From the NCBI GenBank assembly GCA_021234155.1, contig JAJEKV010000017.1:16705478-16769477 (forward strand): a stretch of 64,000 nt of DNA, in the 5' to 3' direction. Positions within the stretch are counted from its first letter, which is position 1, and each line of letters begins with the position of its first letter. Of this stretch, positions 42,099 through 53,985 are shown piece by piece. The position numbers and the translations under genes are program-made. This stretch comes from Isoetes taiwanensis. Taxonomy: Eukaryota > Streptophyta > Lycopodiopsida > Isoetales > Isoetaceae. The notes under the pieces are model-generated. The model searched no databases. It was not told where the DNA came from and was given only the letters and a program-made list of their open reading frames with translations.

Positions 42099-45082
42099 TC
42101 ACTTTACATGTGCACCATGGCTAATGCTAATGGAACCTTCATCGATATGAATCTCGAGTGCCCTAATCTTTTTCCAACTTGCGACCAGTTCATGTGGCAA
42201 TGATGGAATTGGGATGGAGCCATTGAGCATCATGTACACATCTTTCATCTTGGGTCTAAATAGGGGCGAGTCTTGAATACAGAGAATAGCAACTTTAGCC
42301 ATATCCGTGGCTTCCTTCTCGATGAATTGCTTTTGAAGACGTTCATCTACAAGTGCATGCACATTTGATGGATTGGCGTAAGCACTATCTCGAGCCCATA
42401 TAGTGAGGAATGCTTGCTCGGATGGGAGACGTGCATCCATGGGGCGACGTCCAGTTAAGAGTTCCAAAAGGACTACCCCAAAGCTATACACATCCACCTT
42501 GTCGGAGAGGTGAAGGTGCATTGCATACTCTGTGTATAAAGGATGCAAGAGGTTAGTAAAATTCTGCCAAGATAGATAGGTTGAAGGGGCATTGCATGCT
42601 CTATGTACAAAAGATAGAAGATGTAAGCAACTAGTAAAATTTTGCAGTCCCTCAAAATGTGGGATATGGGAAAAAAAAAATGTAGCTGGAAACCAATAGA
42701 ATCTGGTAAGAAAATATAAGTACCTGGAGAAAGGTAGCCAGCGGTGCCTCGAAGTCTGGTGACAGTAAGGTGGGAATTTTCATCCTGGAACAAGCTGGAG
42801 AGACCAAAATCACAGATACGAGGGTGAAAATCTGCATCCAGAAGGATGTTGCCAGGCTTTACATCACAGTGGATAACACGGACTTTGGATTCGTCATGAA
42901 GGTAAGCAAGCCCGCAAGCAGAACCGATGGCAATCTGGCGTCTCATTTCCCAGCTCAACACAGGCTGGTGTGCATTTTTGGGGAAGAGATGTTGGTCGAG
43001 GCTGCCGTTGGGGACGTAATCGCAGACGAGCAACTGGTGCTTGGAAGTGAGGCAATACCCACGAACGCCCACAAGGTTGCGGTGCTGAAGCATGCACAGG
43101 ATGCTGATTTCTCGTTTGAAGTCTGCTTCTGCGGTGCACGCCTTGTCGAACAGCCTCTTCACAGCCACCGTGCTTCCGTCCCTCAGAATCCCCTTGTATA
43201 CTCCTCCATACGCGCCCTCCCCGAGCTTCTGGCTTTTATCAAACCCGTTCGTGGCTTCATATAGCTCTTTGAATGTGTACACTGTAGGACCCCCCAGCTC
43301 CTCCGCCATCACGCAAACTGTTGGTGTTTTTTTCTCACCCTTAACTCTTCTGTATACCCATAACCCTGCTGCACATAACATCAGTCCTAGCCCCACTGTA
43401 ACCCCCACGCTGCTGCTCCATAATATCAATGCTTTTTTCCTTCTTTTCGCCCTTGTTGACATTTTTGACTTGACAGAAATTCCGAATAGAATCGGCCCTG
43501 ATACCTCCTTCCTATACGCCGCCTGCATGGCCGAACTTATCTTCTTATCCGTCGCATCCCCCCATAGCTCTACCGACAATGTTCCATTCTCCACTGTTGC
43601 ATTCACCGAAATCTCACACGGAATGTTTTTACCTCCTGCATAACTCACTATGTCAAAAAATTGCTCCTTCCTATCCCCTTGCACGTATATGTCGAACAAT
43701 CTCGCTCCCGCAGAAGAGAATATGGGCTCCATGAAATACAGAGTAATCATATAAGAACCTGGGATTAATTTGGTCACATGATATGCTATGTAATCCGACG
43801 ACCATCTGTAAGATTTATACAACTCTGATAACGTTGCAGGTGCTTCCTCTGGAGTCTGAACATCCCCTCTTCGCCCATCAAGTTCAAGGGCCCAGTTTTC
43901 CTTCATTTGAATACCTGTTGTGAAAGCAACGCTCAGATCTGCCTCAAATCTGGTGCTCTTATACTCTGTTGCTGCTTGACTGCCAACATTAATGGAAAAA
44001 CTTGTCTCAGATCCTGATACAGAGGGAAAGCATGGACCATTGGGCTGTGTGTTGCACAGGAGAGGTGATGAACCATTAATGTAGTTGAAAGCATAACTTA
44101 CTTGTACCCCGCTTGTATTTGGTAACATGTCTGTAGAACCAGTTAATTCATTATGCGAAATATCTAAGAATTCAATCTTAGACAGGTCGCCAAAGCTTTC
44201 TGGAATCGTGCCCTCCAGGCTATTATGGCCTAGAAATAAGTACTGCAGCGTCCCCCTGCCATAGCTCACCGGAATTGAACCAGAAAAGTTGTTGAATCCA
44301 AGATTGAGCTCCGCCAGTGATGGTAGAGTATCAAGTGGAAAAGATGGAAGATTTCCATTAAAACCATTCTTGTGGAGGTCAATAGATTGCAGAGATTTCG
44401 CATATTGCAAGAAGGAAATATCACCAGACAGATTGTTGCCTGCCACTCTCAAATCTGTGAGACTAGTCAGATTAGCAATTGAGCTTGGTAGGCTACCATT
44501 TAGCCTATTCGAATAAAGATAAAGAGTCATAATGTTTGATAAGCCTCCTATCTCATCCGGAATTGCTCCTGTTAGTAAATTAGTATGCAGATATAAAGTC
44601 GTCAGATTTTTTAGCTCCCCAATAGAGGCAGGAATTGTGCCACTTAGCCTATTGGAATCCAACTCCAAGACTGTTAAGTTTATCAAGCTAGACACTTTTG
44701 TAGGAATGGTTCCTTCTAGGTCGTTGGATCCAAGGTTCAAAGTGCTTAGAAAAGTTAGCGAAAAGAGAGACTGGGGTATGTGGCCTTGCAATGAGTTGAG
44801 CCCAAGATCTAAGGAGGTTAGGTAAGGCAAACCTGAAAACGAGAGGTTAGAGATATCTGCACTCAGATTTTGATCATTGAGGTTGAGTTCTATAACCTCG
44901 GTGTCGTCGGAATTGCATGTAACCCCTGTCCATTTGTCATTGCAAGGATCAGAGGAATTGCTCCATGAAGGGTCTTCAAAACCAAGTTGGCGTGCAATTC
45001 CAAGAAGAGAAACAGTATTATTATCACCATAAGTGTTCCACACGCATAGCATGAGGCATAACCAAGTGTAGAACAACTCCAT
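42099..45082 (-). CDS. LRR-malectin receptor-like kinase (two exons, intact)
   Basis: Plasma-membrane receptor kinase, 929 residues. Exon 1 is 45082-42724, exon 2 is 42529-42099; the intron 42723-42530 has GT-AG ends, and splicing restores SPEYAM in the kinase. Layout: signal peptide 1-19; LRR cap with DPCNDKWTGVTC; about ten leucine-rich repeats (85-330); malectin-like domain (362-515, SINVGSQAAT, YKSTRFEAD); transmembrane helix 551-575 after a basic stretch; kinase from about 618 with GEGAYGGVYKG, VAVK (Lys 642), HCDVKPGNILL, DFG. HCD in place of HRD makes it a non-RD kinase, a type common among innate-immunity receptors. The ligand is unknown. No damage seen. Confidence 0.92.
42507..42645. 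repeat. Duplicated splice-acceptor region in kinase intron
   Basis: About 70 bp spanning the 3' splice site and start of exon 2 (42507-42568) is present again, diverged, in the intron (42577-42645). The upstream copy still has an AG before GCATGCAATGC, a potential decoy acceptor. Confidence 0.65.
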
Positions 45083-46218
45083 AACACCTTATGGAAATTC
45101 ACAATGCAGAGAAGGTACAACACTCTCATAGATGTACACCTTCATCATACTAAAAAGAATGATGTCCATTACCAAGAGACTTCATCGTATTGAAAAGAAT
45201 GAAAACGTCCATTACCGTGTGGTCTACTTAAAAACATATGCGTTGTTTTTTATCACAATTGTCAAGGATAACAAGTCCAAGGCAATGTGTTGTTTTTTAT
45301 CACAATTGTCAAAGATAACAAGTCCAAGGCATTGAATGAACGGACCCAGAAAATGTCATTGTAGCCCACTTCAATCCATTGACACCAATCGGCAAACTGT
45401 AGAGTTGAGTTCAAAGTTTTCCAACTTTTCTTTGACTTAACTTTTTATAACTCCACTACTATGTATGAGCTTGTCACAAGGGTTTTAAAGCTTTTGTCAT
45501 GCCTCTTTAGGGACAGTCTACATGTTGCATCATACAATGCCCTATTTTTTCCTGTGCAAATGGACCACAGTATGTGATGGTCCTTGAAAAATGGCGAGCC
45601 AGATTTCATGACATCGTGAGGCATGACAAAGCATGTAAATTGCCCTATAGAATCATAGATTGTTACTCCTAAAGTTGCAATAAATAACATTGCCCAGTTT
45701 TGAAGGATAAAGGTGGGTGGCACTCTTTCTTTGCATTCTTTCTCTCTATTGTACTCATTTCAATTACCAGACTTGTAGAAGCCCAGTATTGTTATCTATT
45801 GTCACCATCTCCCTGTACCGGGATTGGGTAATTTGCGCACCTACTGCCTTCCTTGGATGTGGTAGCCATCTCTCAGGCTTTCTCTCCGGGATCGAACCAT
45901 ACGGAGACTTCTTGTGGTTGGGTGTAACCCTCCCCACTTCGATCCCCCCCCCCGGGGGCTTTCGTGCTTGGTTTGGGTGTGAGATGGGATGGGATGTGAT
46001 ATGAGTTGTGATGGATTGATAAGTCCGAGAGGAGTAGGGATATAATGAGCGGGGATGTTTCGTTGAGTGATGGGTGGTGTTGTCTGATGTTTGAGGTATA
46101 TGAGTTGGTCCTCCACTTGGGCCTAGTTGGAATCTTTGTGTCGCACTTCATGCCTTTGCTTTGTGGGTCCTTTCACGACTCTTGCTCCAATTCGAACACG
46201 TCTCATTAGCAAAATAAT
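45083..46218. other. Kinase upstream region with 47-bp tandem repeat
   Basis: Contains the promoter and 5' leader of the receptor kinase. At 45242-45335 a 47-bp unit (GTTGTTTTTTATCACAATTG...) occurs twice in tandem with two differences. I see no gene between 45.3 and 46.2 kb; 45900-45960 has a C/G run flanked by low-complexity GGGATG repeats. Confidence 0.55.
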
Positions 46219-46226
46219 ATAGTAAG

Positions 46227-46908
46227 CATACTTGGGATAGAACGGAACGTTTTTAGGAACGGTGACCTCGAAAGAACGGGTACGACCAAAACGGAACGGA
46301 ACTCAGTATCAGAATATGGCCTCCAAATACGATAATTCAACTGCATGTAACAAGAATGTACAAATTCAAAATAATCACACTAACCTCTGCAAGCATGGAA
46401 TTGAAGACCCTCTGTTGCTCCTGTAAGAATTAAAAGGCCATGTTCCTGTTAAGATCCAAGAAATCAACACATCTTCTCCATGATTTGGTGCTTTATGATC
46501 CGATTCCAATAACGGTGCTGATGAACGGTGCAATCCATAAAGAAAAAAACAAGAATTCAAGTTTCAAGATTTCGGCTGCTTTAGCTCATCCAAATCCATC
46601 AAGAAAATGCTGAAAAGCTCTATGCTGAGGTCTGCTGTGCTTTTGGGCTGCCGAAATTTTGATGGCCGAGGATTTCCCTCTCTTTTTTTTCATTCTGTTT
46701 CTGAATGTTTATGTATTTTGGTGGAGTTTGGCACAGAACACCGTTCTGAACGGCCAAATTGGGGCAGAACGCCATTCCAACGACCGTTCTTGCCAACATA
46801 GAGAAGTTTCTGATTTCGTGTATTCACTATACAAATTGAGAACGTTTGACAGTATAGAACACGTTCGTTCTATAATTTCGATAAAACGACCGTTCTATGC
46901 CAAGTATG
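46227..46908. mobile_element. Non-autonomous hAT-like element, 682 bp
   Basis: Inverted ends CATACTTGGGATAGAACGG and the complement of CATACTTGGCATAGAACGG, flanked by an exact 8-bp duplication ATAGTAAG (46219-46226 and 46909-46916). The CA start and 8-bp duplication fit hAT. GAACG/CGTTC motifs are scattered through both sub-terminal regions, as expected for transposase-binding sites. No coding capacity. Confidence 0.85.
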
Positions 46909-46916
46909 ATAGTAAG

Positions 46917-49900
46917 TATAGTTTAAGTTGCTCCCCCATTTATGTGTTCTAGAACTTGGGGATCACTTGGGGATTCTTTGGTTCGGGGCATGAGGGTGCT
47001 TCCTCGTCATTACTTTTGTGTAGGGATACCTGGTTGTTCTAGACTAACCACCATTTAATTAAATTGGGATTATGTCAACTCTAAAGTCACGCCAACCTGT
47101 GGTTGTTTTCTAAGGGTTTTTTGTTTTTTATTTTTATCTTTTCTTTGGACTTGATAAATAACATAAGATTGCAATGCAATTCCCATGTGTCGTTTTAGAT
47201 GTGAATTGAAATGTGCAAAACTGAAGGGCAAGTTGCTAAGATAGATGACATCAAAATTGAAGAGCATTGAGATGAAAATAATATGTTTAATAGATGATAA
47301 TAGATTGCATGTTTTTCGAGGCAATTAGAACCCCAATATTATGGAACATGACACGAATATCATAAAAAAACATCATATATTCCAATAAAACATTAAGGAA
47401 TCAATCCGTATTGTTTCACATATTTAACAAGGTGTGGTTCCATGTCAGCTGTTCTGTCTAGTTCTAGGTGTGAAACACTTCACGCACTGTCATCCCCATA
47501 GCCAGATTATTTATAATAGGCAAAAACTTGACCAGAAAATCATTTGTCGCAAAATGTTTTGGACCATAAGATGGTGGATTTAGGGCTTGCATTTGATTTA
47601 GAAGCATTTGAGAGCATCATCATCCACTATCACGCTAACACCAATTTATGGTCCACTGTTGAAATCATTAGTTTTTTTTTGGTCCACATGTACTTTATTC
47701 AAAGATCACAGAAAAACCTACATGTAGATCTGTGGAGGTGTGGTTTTACTAATTGATGGTGTTGTTTTTTAAGTGGATAAGGAACACACACGGTTATTTT
47801 TTTAAGGAGTTGTTGCTTTTTAAGGAGGTATGTTTTTTTGTTAAAGAAACTGTGGTTTTTGGGTGTTTTTAAGGAGGTGTATTTTTTGGACGTGTGATTT
47901 ATAAGTAAGTGTAGTTTTTAAGGAAGTTTCTCTAAAAGGATGTATGGTTTTCTAAAGGGGTATCTAAACATATATAAAGCAGTTCCCTTTTTTCCGTCCG
48001 CCTAAATTAAAATTTATATTTTCTCCCCGTCGTCAACCAAACGAATATGATATTTTGTTGAAGTCCGCTGCCATACCTTCTTCTGCTTCTGGTAAGAATG
48101 CTCAACGCGGAGTGTTCAGTCTAGCAATCGGCCATGGCATTCTTGGCTGTCAGAACTACTACTGGTCAGGTGAAAGTATTGCTTTTCTTTCAAGCAAAGT
48201 CTGCGGCTGAGAGCAGGAGAGCGGCTCACTGGTTCAAACCTTAGGCTACTCAGGTACATTCCTTTAATTTTTACTTTTGACACCATAGCCATGGTGACAC
48301 GCGAGGCTCTGCGACCATATCATTTTTGGAACAGGGGTTGTGAGCTCCAGTTATGGCAAGCGGCGCCTTGCCTGCTCATGTCGGCATGTTTTGAAGTTTT
48401 ACATGGCTATGTCCATGGCTACTGGCCTAAATCCGGCCTGCCCTAGATCAGAACTGTCTGTTTACTGATGGGATCCAGCTTCTATTGCTTGCGGTTCAAG
48501 GCAAGTTTTTATCCGGTGGATAGCTTTCGTGATGAACAGAGAGACATTTGGTTTCTGAGTTTTGGCCGGGCGTCATCCTAAAGCAGGGGTCATGGAATGA
48601 AGAAGAGTTTTGCAGAATGATGCTTTGCAGAATGCCGCCGGATTAACTTTGCAGAGTCTTCTGCAGGGTCGCTTGAAGAAGCCTGAAGCCCCAACCTTGC
48701 AGAATGCCGCTGGATTAATCTTATGGCCGGCAGAAGGGCCTGTGGCCGGAAGCAGGGGCTGTTTGCCGGAACTGTCATGGGCTATGGTTGGAAGCAGGGC
48801 ATCTGATCCTATCACCAGAATAAACGCAGTAACAAAAGTTGTGGAAACCGTTCTAGAGCATACAGCAAGCTTTAGGCCAAGCACAAATGCATTTACACTA
48901 AAGCGTTTTGGGCAAAGCCTCTATTTCCATGGTCTACCTATAAAGCAATCGGTTTCTTCCAAGCCCTTTGCTTGTCCAAGTGACAATTTCTAATGCCCCC
49001 AACAATTAATATGAAGACCCAACTTATACCTTTCCCAAGGCCATGGTAATAAATACCCACTATTAATTCCATATCTCACACCACAACCACAGTACCATAG
49101 GTTTTGGCCTTATCACCATAAATGCATTGGTTCATAATGGCAATATTACAAGTGTGTTATCACCATAAATGCATCGGTCCATTAATGGCAATATTACAAG
49201 TATACACACACGTATTCCAAAGTTTCTCAAAGGACAGTAGCAAACCATTAAATATTCAAATTAGGCTATGTACCTTAAAAACCTTAAAAAGATCAATCAT
49301 CATATTACCACCAATATAAGCTTCAAAATCCAAAATGCTTATCATTTAAATTTCATGAACCCCACTTAAAATAATCATTGGATTTGAAAATAACCCATAG
49401 AGACCTTGCTTTCTTCTTTATGCTCAAAGCCATATCTTGCTCAACCCAAATCAAAACATTATATTGCTCATTCTCAGTAGATGCAGCTCCGTTCAAGGTA
49501 AAGACGTGCCCCACATATCCACCCTGGATTTAACACAAGGGCTATCCATATTTAATTGTTCCATAGTTTTTTATTATTGAAATATTTTTGTTAGGGGATT
49601 TTGAAAGCCCTAAGAATGCTAGGCTAAATATGAACAATGGCACCATGGTAACCTACATACAAATATTCCTCAGTGTACCTTTGGTCGACTCCTGAATATA
49701 TGACTACCTTATGGGCCCAAAAACATGAGGTAGCAAGACATGTTCAAGTCCTGTACATTCTTAAATTCATATCCACACAATAGGACATGCATAAATGTTC
49801 TTTCTTATTTTTGGAGGGTCTTGGTATTTGTGCCAGGGAACGCCGCATGTAACGCCGCATCCAACTCCGGCATCCAACTCCCCCGCCAGTTGACGAAATT

Positions 49901-49980
49901 AAATCTTGGTTTTGAACAGCCCCGCCAGCATTCAATGACGAAATTTAGTGAAAGGGCATTTCGGTGGGTTAGGTTTTCTA
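46917..49980. other. Intergenic, no gene supported
   Basis: 47540-47960 is T/G-rich low-complexity sequence resembling 52760-53400. A short ATG exon-like piece at 48133-48168 (MAFLAVRTTTGQ before GTGAAAG) cannot be supported alone. TTGCAGAATGCCGC occurs twice at 48633 and 48695. A unit of about 49 bp (TTATCACCATAAATGCAT...) is tandemly duplicated at about 49110-49206. Nothing else recognised. Confidence 0.45.
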
Positions 49981-50007
49981 TGAAACTATGCTCACCTCAT
50001 TTTCGTT

Positions 50008-50370
50008 GCGTCTCAAGCAGATCTGTGACCGGCTGAAGAGCACACAAGCCAGACAATCGGATTTCTAAGGTGAGTGGAGCTGCAGGTGGATCGAATGTGC
50101 ATAAAAACTCAGTTCATGATCTTTTTTCTCAGGTTTCTCAGCCGGCTCAAGAGCACACAAGCCAGGACAATCGAATTTCTAAGGTGAGTGGAGCTGCAGG
50201 TGGATCGAAATGTGCATAAAAACTCAGTTCGTGATCTTTTTTTCAGGTTTCTCAACCGGCTCAAGAGCACACAAGCCAAGACAATCGGATTTCTAAGGTG
50301 AGTGGAGCTGCAGGTGGATCGGAATGTGCATAAGAACTCAGTTCATGATCATTTTTCTCAGGTTTCTCAG
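50008..50370 (+). repeat. Triplicated exon-like unit, 114-bp period
   Basis: Three tandem copies (anchors 50031, 50144, 50258) of a unit that contains a polypyrimidine/CAG acceptor (TTTTTTCTCAG), a short exon-like body (GGCTCAAGAGCACACAAGCC) and a strong donor (CTAAG before GTGAGTGG). A fourth acceptor follows at about 50350. This looks like a triplicated small exon, perhaps in a non-coding transcript or 5' leader; the frame is not conserved clearly enough to call protein. Confidence 0.6.
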
Positions 50371-51856
50371 CTGTATCTTACCTCTGTAGCCGAGGAAGGA
50401 GCTGGGCATTTGCTTGGAGGCTTGCTGCTTATCACGGGTGCTGCATTCTGACTGATCAATAGGTGTTCTTTTTTGTGTAATGCTAAGTGCTTGATCTTTG
50501 TAGACTGATTTTTTTCTCAGGTTTTACAGTTTAACTTGGAGATATATCTTAACTTGGGTGTCAGCTTCGGGGCTTGCTGCATTCTGAGTGATCAAGCAGG
50601 TGTTTTTTTTTTGTGTAATGTTAAGTACATAGAAGGTTTTCGTCTGATTTCTTCTTTATGCAGGACTGTGCATACAAGTTTTGAAGTACTGGTGGATCCA
50701 TTGCAACACCGCAACAGCGTGAGTTGATTCTTCTTTCTACTTGATGCTTTCTATTTGATGTTTTCTAGGGTGTGGTATGCTGCAGCTGAATAAGTTAGAT
50801 TGAAATTATTTAGTCTATTGCTTTGGGAATATGAATATTCAGAGTAAATGAGACTTTGTTTCATTGCCTTTTCATGGGTCCGTTAGGTTAATCCTGTTGC
50901 TTTGGAAATATGAATAATCAGAGAAAGTATAAGGTTTATTTGACTTCAGCCATTGATATTTTGAAAGACCTCTAATTTACACTAACTATAATTGAAGACT
51001 TGATGCAAATTTACACTAACTATAATTCTGGCTGCAAATCTATTTCCTTTCTGACCCCATGACTTAAGCTCAGATCCTAGATCACTGGTTAAGACGCCAA
51101 CCAGGATGAGATGGTCATTTACATTCTATGACACAGCTTTTTAAGAAGGCTTTTATAAAGCCCTCAGTTACCTAATGGAAAATTTAGCAACAGAATTTAC
51201 TATATAAGCTTATTTCAAAAAACCTACCTTCTGTATTGTATGAAAATTTCAGAATGAGGCTATATGCAATGGTGTGATATGAGTATTCCAGCCAAAAGTG
51301 TCATTAGCCTATTTTGACTCATGCCTATATTTGTTTGGATGGAAGACATTGAGATTGGTAGCTAAGCTATGATAGCTATTATGATGATGGAAAGTTTTAG
51401 AGATATTACGATGTTAGAGAGGAGTTTGGAAGTTTTAGCAGTATCTCTTATTTATGTTGCAATGAACATATCGAGCATATTTCCATGTTCCTTACGAAAA
51501 CCTAATTTCCAAGGTTAATTGGAGTTAGAAACTGGTGAGTTGGACTTAGAAAACTACCATTGTACATTAGTGCATATGGGCTCCCTGAGATGTTTACTTG
51601 GACAGAACTTAATTGTTTTTCTTCCTAAATTTTGGTTCATTAAGTGCAGTATAGCATTAATTTAATTGGCAAAGCATATGCACAATAATTAGCTCTTTCT
51701 ATCTTTAGTTAGAGGAAATGGAGTATTAGGGTTACGATTAGATAGTGTTCCCTTTTTTAGATTAAGATAAGGCTCATTTTATAAAGCAAATAAATTGGAT
51801 CTGTCTTGGATGCTTATTTATTCACATCTTAAATTATATATTGTGAATGCATGTAG

Positions 51857-52160
51857 AGGACAATGTGATGCACATTACTTTGCAAGAGTGTGCAAAAGGT
51901 CAACCTTGGAAATCAGTTTTTGTTGGTCATGGGGGGTTGGATCCTTACTCAGCAGATCAAGAGCAACATAGATTAATGCTTGAGCGCTTTCAAGAGGAGG
52001 TTCACAATTACCTGAACCTGAATATTGAATTTGATTTCTACGATTAAGTTTGCCTAAGTATATGTTTGTTTTGCGGCACCACGGGTTTGATTTTTCACAG
52101 GCTCAGTTCAGTGGTAGTTGTCCTAATCCAAGAACTTTTTTGGGAGGCATGCCACAGTGA
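51857..52160 (+). pseudogene. NudC domain-containing protein 2-like, 3' exons
   Basis: Two exon-like blocks of the CS/p23-fold NudC family (co-chaperone-like). The first, after acceptor TAG (51856), reads DNVMHITLQECAKGQPW and GLDPYSADQEQHRLMLERFQEE. The last, 52101-52160 after CAG, reads AQFSGSCPNPRTFLGGMPQ and stop, matching the conserved C-terminus. Between them seven extra residues precede the FDF motif, and no proper donor is seen (a TAA stands at the junction), so it is probably a fragment or pseudogene. Upstream exons for the CS domain were not found. Confidence 0.7.
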
Positions 52161-53985
52161 TGTGGTTGCTTACTGTAACAAGATAATGGAGGTGACAATT
52201 TGAGCAATTGTGAATTATGCTCATGTAATCTTTTTATTACTACAAGTTATTGAACTGGAAAAGACCTTCATTCCTTTTTGTGTTTTCTCTCCTCTTAGTG
52301 ATTGAAGGTACTGGAACACCTCATCGACACGACAAAAACTTAGTATCTTATAGTCAAAGGCTCAGCCACACATCAGAGAAAGTTGACATGCGTGTTAATC
52401 GACACTGAGTTAAAGTGCTCATGTGTTTAATTATTGAGCTATTTTTCTTTTATCTGCCTTATTTGACCCGAGTAACATGGCAACATTGGGCCAGGTTATA
52501 GTGAGTGCCATTAGCCATTCCTATTTCTATAATGGAAGGCTTTGAAAGACAAGCTATGTTTATCAAACAAACCAGAAATTTTATATGGAAGTTACAGCGT
52601 TGAAAGTAGCAAGCTTGCTAATCGAGCGTCCAACTTTTCTTAAATTCTAAGCTGTACATGGGATGATAATTCTTCTTCTCTGCTTTACATTTGATGTCAT
52701 ACCATCCACAATGGAGAAACAAAAATTAGAGGTGCCATGACTACTCTGTAATATACTCAAAACATGCACACTGACCCCAATTTTTGGTCCACAGTTGTTT
52801 TTTCCTTGTACGGAAGTGTTGTTTTATGCCAAAAACAACACCAAAATGGCCCCAAAAGTCCACGTGGCCCGTTTATCCGGATTTGCACAAAGAGACAGTG
52901 GTTTTTGGCAGAAATTTTCCACGGTGGTCTTTTGGCCATTTTTGTCAATGTGTCCTTTTTTTTCACTATTGTTTTTATCAGTTTTTTTCTACGTGTGGTT
53001 TTTTTGTCACTGTTGTTTTTGTAAGAAGTCATGCGTTGTTTTTTTGAAAAGTACACGCGTAGATTTACATATTACTACTAATGAAGAAGTAAAAAAAATA
53101 TATCTTTTTTTTTTTTTCTATCGTTTTGTTTTTTCCTCTACTTGTAGTTTTTAAAAGTTGACATTGTTTTCTTAGAGAAAGATGTGTAGTTTTTAAAGAA
53201 ATTCACATGTTGCATTTTAAAATAATTACTATTTTCAAATATTGTTTTCCTCAATATTATATGTAGCTATTAAAAAGAATCGACGTTATTTCTTAAATTG
53301 GTTGTTTACAAGTGTTGTTTTTGCAAGAAAATCAAAATAAAATATCCGTGGACTTTTTTTAACTTTACAAAAACCACACATTTGGTTTACACGTAGACAT
53401 GTTTTTAAGCAATCAAATCTTGACACGTGGCACTCATTCTTATATGTGGATATCTTTTTAACTAATCAAACCTTGACACGTGGCAACCACATTCTTTAAA
53501 AAAAAAAACTCCGCTTCTACTTTTTTTCTTTTTAGTGATAATTTCAATCTACAAAATATAGAGCACACAACATTTGAATGCAAACACAAGCAAAATGAAT
53601 AGAGTCTTTTAGGGAAGGCTTTAAGTATCAAACCCAAACATTAACACATATATTATGTATGATAATTATATTGCAATCTAAATTTTAGATTTACATTGAA
53701 ACATTCAATGGTAAAACTCATATCTGATTAATGGTTAAAGGTTCAGAACAATTAAATTAAAACATTGACTTATTATAATTTGAAAACATCAGAGTAGCGG
53801 GTATTGATTTCGATTCTTGTATACGGTTGCCCGTGCCAATGGGGTTACATCCGATCCGACCATCTTATATGTGGTATTCTCCCATGGAGTGGGACCTCCC
53901 AAAAGATGCCAAAGGCGTGATATATGGTCGCTTCCAATCTTATGAGCAACCAATCTTATGGTTGGTTCCAATCTTATGCCGAGAC
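52161..53985. other. Intergenic; T-rich element and repeated G-box
   Basis: 52760-53400 is a T/G-rich stretch with many GTTGTTTTT phrases; its start (CCAATTTTTGGTCCACAGTTG region) resembles 47642, suggesting a common repeat family. A 53-bp-spaced direct repeat follows, each copy with ACACGTGGC (53423-53431 and 53476-53484), an ABRE/G-box motif. No gene supported. Confidence 0.5.

Noticed and set aside
42770-43643. Plus-strand frames opposite the receptor kinase
   Set aside because: Shadows of the kinase and malectin-linker coding strand; no domain seen.
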